A stretch of DNA of 6,242 nt from JANWYT01 sp046719465 (GTDB lineage Bacteria > Chloroflexota > Anaerolineae > Aggregatilineales > Phototrophicaceae), in NCBI GenBank assembly GCA_046719465.1, contig JBDNCV010000192.1:1-6242 (forward strand). Reading direction: 5' to 3'. The first letter of the stretch is position 1. Every line of letters begins with the position of its first letter. Positions 4,127-6,242 of this stretch are shown piece after piece. A model generated the notes under the pieces. The model was not told where the DNA came from and did not search any database. It worked only from the letters and a program-made list of their open reading frames with translations. The position numbers and the translations under genes are program-made.

Positions 4127-5566
4127 ATGAGCATCAAATTCGGGACAGACGGCTGGCGCGCCGTTATCGCGGAGGATTTTACGTTCGAGAATGTGCGCTT
4201 GGTGGCGCAAGCCACCGCGGACGCCATCCTTGAACGCCACAGCGGCACCCAAGCCCCTGAGGTGGTGGTGGGGTTTGACACGCGCTTCTTGTCGGATCGC
4301 TTCGCCATTGAGACGGCCTGCGTGCTGGCGGCCAATGATATCATCGTGTGGCTGTCGCGCGCCGACGCGCCGACCCCGGCCATCTCCTACAACGTGAAGG
4401 CCAAGCAGGCCGCCGCGGGCGTGATGATCACCGCGAGCCACAACCCGCCGCGCTACAACGGCTACAAGCTGAAGGCGAGCTACGGCGCGAGCGCCACCGC
4501 GGAAGAAACCCAACTGGTAGAGCAGAACATCGAGAAGCTGCTGGCAAATGGGGCTAAGCCGCGCGTGATGAACTATGAGCAGGCGCTGGCCAGCGAGCGC
4601 ATCCGCCGCTTTGACCCGTCGTGGCCTTACTACCAGCACCTCAGCCAGTTGATCGACTTTGACGCAATCAACTCGCGCGAGCTAAACGTGGTCGTAGACG
4701 CCATGTGGGGCGCAGGGCGCGGCGCGTTCCCCAGCCTGCTGGCGCGGACGCGAACGCGCGTCACCGAGATTCGTGGGGCGCTCAACCCGGGGTTCGGCGG
4801 CATCCATCCTGAGCCGATCCCGAAATTCCTCAAGGAAGTGGTTGCCGCTGTGCAGAACCTGCACGCCGATGTTGGCCTTGTGACCGATGGCGATGCTGAC
4901 CGCAGCGGCGCGGTCGATAACTTGGGGCGCTTCGTTGACCCGCACCACATCATGGCGCTCTCGCTGCGGCATCTGCTGGTGCATCGGCGGCTGCGTGGCG
5001 CAGTCGTCAAGACGATCTCCACCACGGCCATGCTCGACAAGATGGCGCGGCACTACAACCTGCCACTATATGAGACCCCGGTCGGCTTCAATCACATCGG
5101 CGACCTGATGATGAAGCACGATGTGCTCATCGGCGGGGAGGAAAGCGGCGGCATCAGCATCAAAGGGCACATCCCAGAGGGTGACGGGGTGCTGATGGGG
5201 CTGCTGCTGCTGGAGGTGATGAGCCGCTGGGAGGGCACACTGGCCGAGTTGATTGCTGATTTACAGTCGGAGTTTGGCCCAGCAGTCTATGGGCGCAACG
5301 ACTTCCGACTGGAGAGACAGCTCAACAAGAAAGAGATCGTGCGCCAGCTTGAAGAGACTGCGCCTGCCCGCCTGAACGGCCAGAGCGTCCAGCGAATCAA
5401 CAAGCTGGACGGCATCAAATACTACATGGCTGATGACAGCTGGCTGCTGATTCGCCCCAGCGGGACGGAGCCGATGCTGCGCGTCTACGCTGAGGCCCCC
5501 ACCCAAGCAGACGTGGACGCGCTGCTGCTTGAGGGCGGGGCGCTCGGCAAGGCGCTCATCCGCTGA
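4127..5566 (+). CDS. Alpha-D-phosphohexomutase (phosphoglucomutase/phosphomannomutase type)
   Basis: The 479-aa enzyme has the full four-domain layout of the family. FGTDGWRA lies at the N-terminus (5-12). The phosphoserine loop TASHNPPRYNGYK (102-114) contains Ser104. The Mg-binding loop DGDADR (254-259) contains Asp254, 256 and 258. The sugar-recognition loop GEESGG (337-342) and the phosphate-binding loop RPSGTEP (443-449) complete the set. It should interconvert hexose 6- and 1-phosphates through a bisphosphate intermediate in the cytoplasm. GEESGG is the form found in enzymes acting on glucose and/or mannose phosphates, as opposed to GEMSGH; glucosamine cannot be excluded. This would supply sugar nucleotides for envelope polysaccharide or for storage. 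GAAGG (4116-4120) lies 6 nt before the ATG. It lies 42 bp downstream of the dehydrogenase-like gene, probably in one operon. Its stop overlaps the convergent YfhO-like gene by 11 bp. Confidence 0.95.
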   Translation: MSIKFGTDGWRAVIAEDFTFENVRLVAQATADAILERHSGTQAPEVVVGFDTRFLSDRFAIETACVLAANDIIVWLSRADAPTPAISYNVKAKQAAAGVMITASHNPPRYNGYKLKASYGASATAEETQLVEQNIEKLLANGAKPRVMNYEQALASERIRRFDPSWPYYQHLSQLIDFDAINSRELNVVVDAMWGAGRGAFPSLLARTRTRVTEIRGALNPGFGGIHPEPIPKFLKEVVAAVQNLHADVGLVTDGDADRSGAVDNLGRFVDPHHIMALSLRHLLVHRRLRGAVVKTISTTAMLDKMARHYNLPLYETPVGFNHIGDLMMKHDVLIGGEESGGISIKGHIPEGDGVLMGLLLLEVMSRWEGTLAELIADLQSEFGPAVYGRNDFRLERQLNKKEIVRQLEETAPARLNGQSVQRINKLDGIKYYMADDSWLLIRPSGTEPMLRVYAEAPTQADVDALLLEGGALGKALIR

Positions 5567-6242
5567 GGCGGCGGCTGAACGCCAGCAGCGCGCTGCACGC
5601 CAGCAGCGCCAGCGCGGTAATCACAGCGCCAATGGCGATACTGGCGGGGCGATACTCAACGATGATTTGCTGGTTCTCCCCCGCAGGGATCAGCACGCCC
5701 ATCAAGCCACCGTTCACGTCGAGCAGTTCAGCCTTCTGCCCGTCGACTGTTGCTTCCCAGCCCGGATAGCGCACCAGCGACAGGGTGAGCAGCGCTGGGG
5801 TGCTCGTGCTAGCCGTGATCTCCCAGCGTTCAGGCGTGACGATCCGCAGGTCGTCCACGGCGCTCAGCGTAGGGCGCGCAACGGGGAGGTCAACGGTCAG
5901 CGGGTGCAGCGTGATGGCCATCTCGCGCAGGTTCACGCGGCCGTCGGCCATGATTTGCCGGGCAAACTCTGGGTTACCGCCTGCGTCGCGGCTGTCATAG
6001 ACTAAGTGAGCGAATGGGCGCGGATCGAGCAGCTCGTACACCTGATAGGGCAGGCCGTCATAGTTGGCCGCTGCGCCAATCTGCTGCATGGGCACACCCT
6101 GCGGCACAACGTCAGATGTAGTCACATAGCGCACGCTCAACACCTCCCAGAAACGATCTACGGGGATTGTGCGCAGCGCCTCTGTGCTCGCCAGCGTGAA
6201 CGGCCCTGTGCCGTAAATATCGGGGATGCGAAACAGCGTCCC
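5556..6242 (-). CDS. C-terminal part of a YfhO-family membrane protein, cut by right edge
   Basis: The frame is open from the right edge to the stop at 5556-5558, giving 228 residues of a longer protein. Its first visible residues GTLFRIPDIYGTGPFTL, the segment FWEVLSVRYVTT (31-42), and RYPGWEATVDGQKAELLDVN (158-177) leading to GGLMGVLIPAGE (178-189) are hallmarks of the extracytoplasmic C-terminal region of YfhO-type proteins. A single hydrophobic helix (about 201-222) and a short basic end RRLSG follow. Full-length members are large polytopic proteins of the GT-C-like kind; Bacillus YfhO is implicated in glycosylation of lipoteichoic acid. A GTG at 6141-6143 is in frame but is an internal Val: family similarity continues upstream of it, so it is not the start. 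The gene ends tail to tail with the phosphomutase. Assignment to YfhO is from remembered motifs. Confidence 0.8.
   Translation of the reverse strand, partial: GTLFRIPDIYGTGPFTLASTEALRTIPVDRFWEVLSVRYVTTSDVVPQGVPMQQIGAAANYDGLPYQVYELLDPRPFAHLVYDSRDAGGNPEFARQIMADGRVNLREMAITLHPLTVDLPVARPTLSAVDDLRIVTPERWEITASTSTPALLTLSLVRYPGWEATVDGQKAELLDVNGGLMGVLIPAGENQQIIVEYRPASIAIGAVITALALLACSALLAFSRRLSG

Noticed and set aside
4055..4639. Minus-strand frames within the phosphohexomutase gene (4055-4639, 4630-5040)
   Set aside because: The composition is typical of complement-strand shadow frames, and the + strand gene has every catalytic motif.
5556..6143. GTG at 6141-6143 as the true start of the YfhO-like gene
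   Set aside because: The frame stays open to the edge at 6242 and the upstream residues (RIPDIYGTGPFTL, FWEV) fit the family, so this GTG is an internal valine.

Overview
The window is about 60% GC and densely packed with genes. Seven protein genes are complete or nearly so, and a gene tail is cut off at each edge. The gene set (bactofilin, low-molecular-weight phosphatase, a glycerol-1-phosphate-dehydrogenase-like protein, a GEESGG-type phosphohexomutase and a YfhO-type membrane protein) and the CCCCTCTCCC/GAGAGGGG intergenic repeat suggest a member of the Chloroflexota, perhaps Anaerolineae-like. That placement rests on general resemblance remembered from such genomes, not on a search.

Left part (1-1930, + strand). 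A 15-codon gene tail runs straight into a 173-bp non-coding element. The element has 13-bp terminal inverted repeats and a strongly folded, G/C-tract-rich interior, and it looks like a MITE. Three co-directional genes follow at short spacing: a 74-aa DUF4177-like protein, a classical short-chain dehydrogenase resembling DHRS4-type carbonyl reductases, and an unrecognised two-helix membrane protein with a basic, disordered tail. They probably form one transcription unit.

Middle part (1918-3070, - strand). Bactofilin comes first and a low-molecular-weight protein tyrosine phosphatase second, joined by a 4-base ATGA overlap. The phosphatase gene runs tail to tail into the membrane-protein gene with a 13-bp overlap. 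The 158-bp divergent intergenic region (2913-3070) is the most structured DNA here. It has a perfectly symmetric ACTATAGT that can serve as the -10 element on both strands, a TGGCA-N4-TGCCA palindrome overlapping the rightward -35, and two interleaved inverted repeats in the predicted bactofilin leader. These repeats could form a pseudoknot or a two-state switch ending 3 nt before the ribosome binding site.

Right part (3071-6242). A glycerol-1-phosphate-dehydrogenase/AraM-like protein is followed by an alpha-D-phosphohexomutase with a complete set of active-site motifs, probably in one operon. The dehydrogenase-like protein keeps the nucleotide-binding glycine motif, but both expected metal-binding histidines appear to be replaced (Gln and Tyr). 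The mutase overlaps by 11 bp, tail to tail, with the C-terminal part of a YfhO-family membrane protein that runs off the right edge. The common theme from 1918 onwards is the cell envelope: a membrane-associated cytoskeleton, protein dephosphorylation, sugar-phosphate supply and a membrane protein of the glycosylation type. The functional link is inferred from position only.

The best candidates for something new are the divergent bactofilin/dehydrogenase control region with its putative pseudoknot leader, and the dehydrogenase homologue with the altered metal site.
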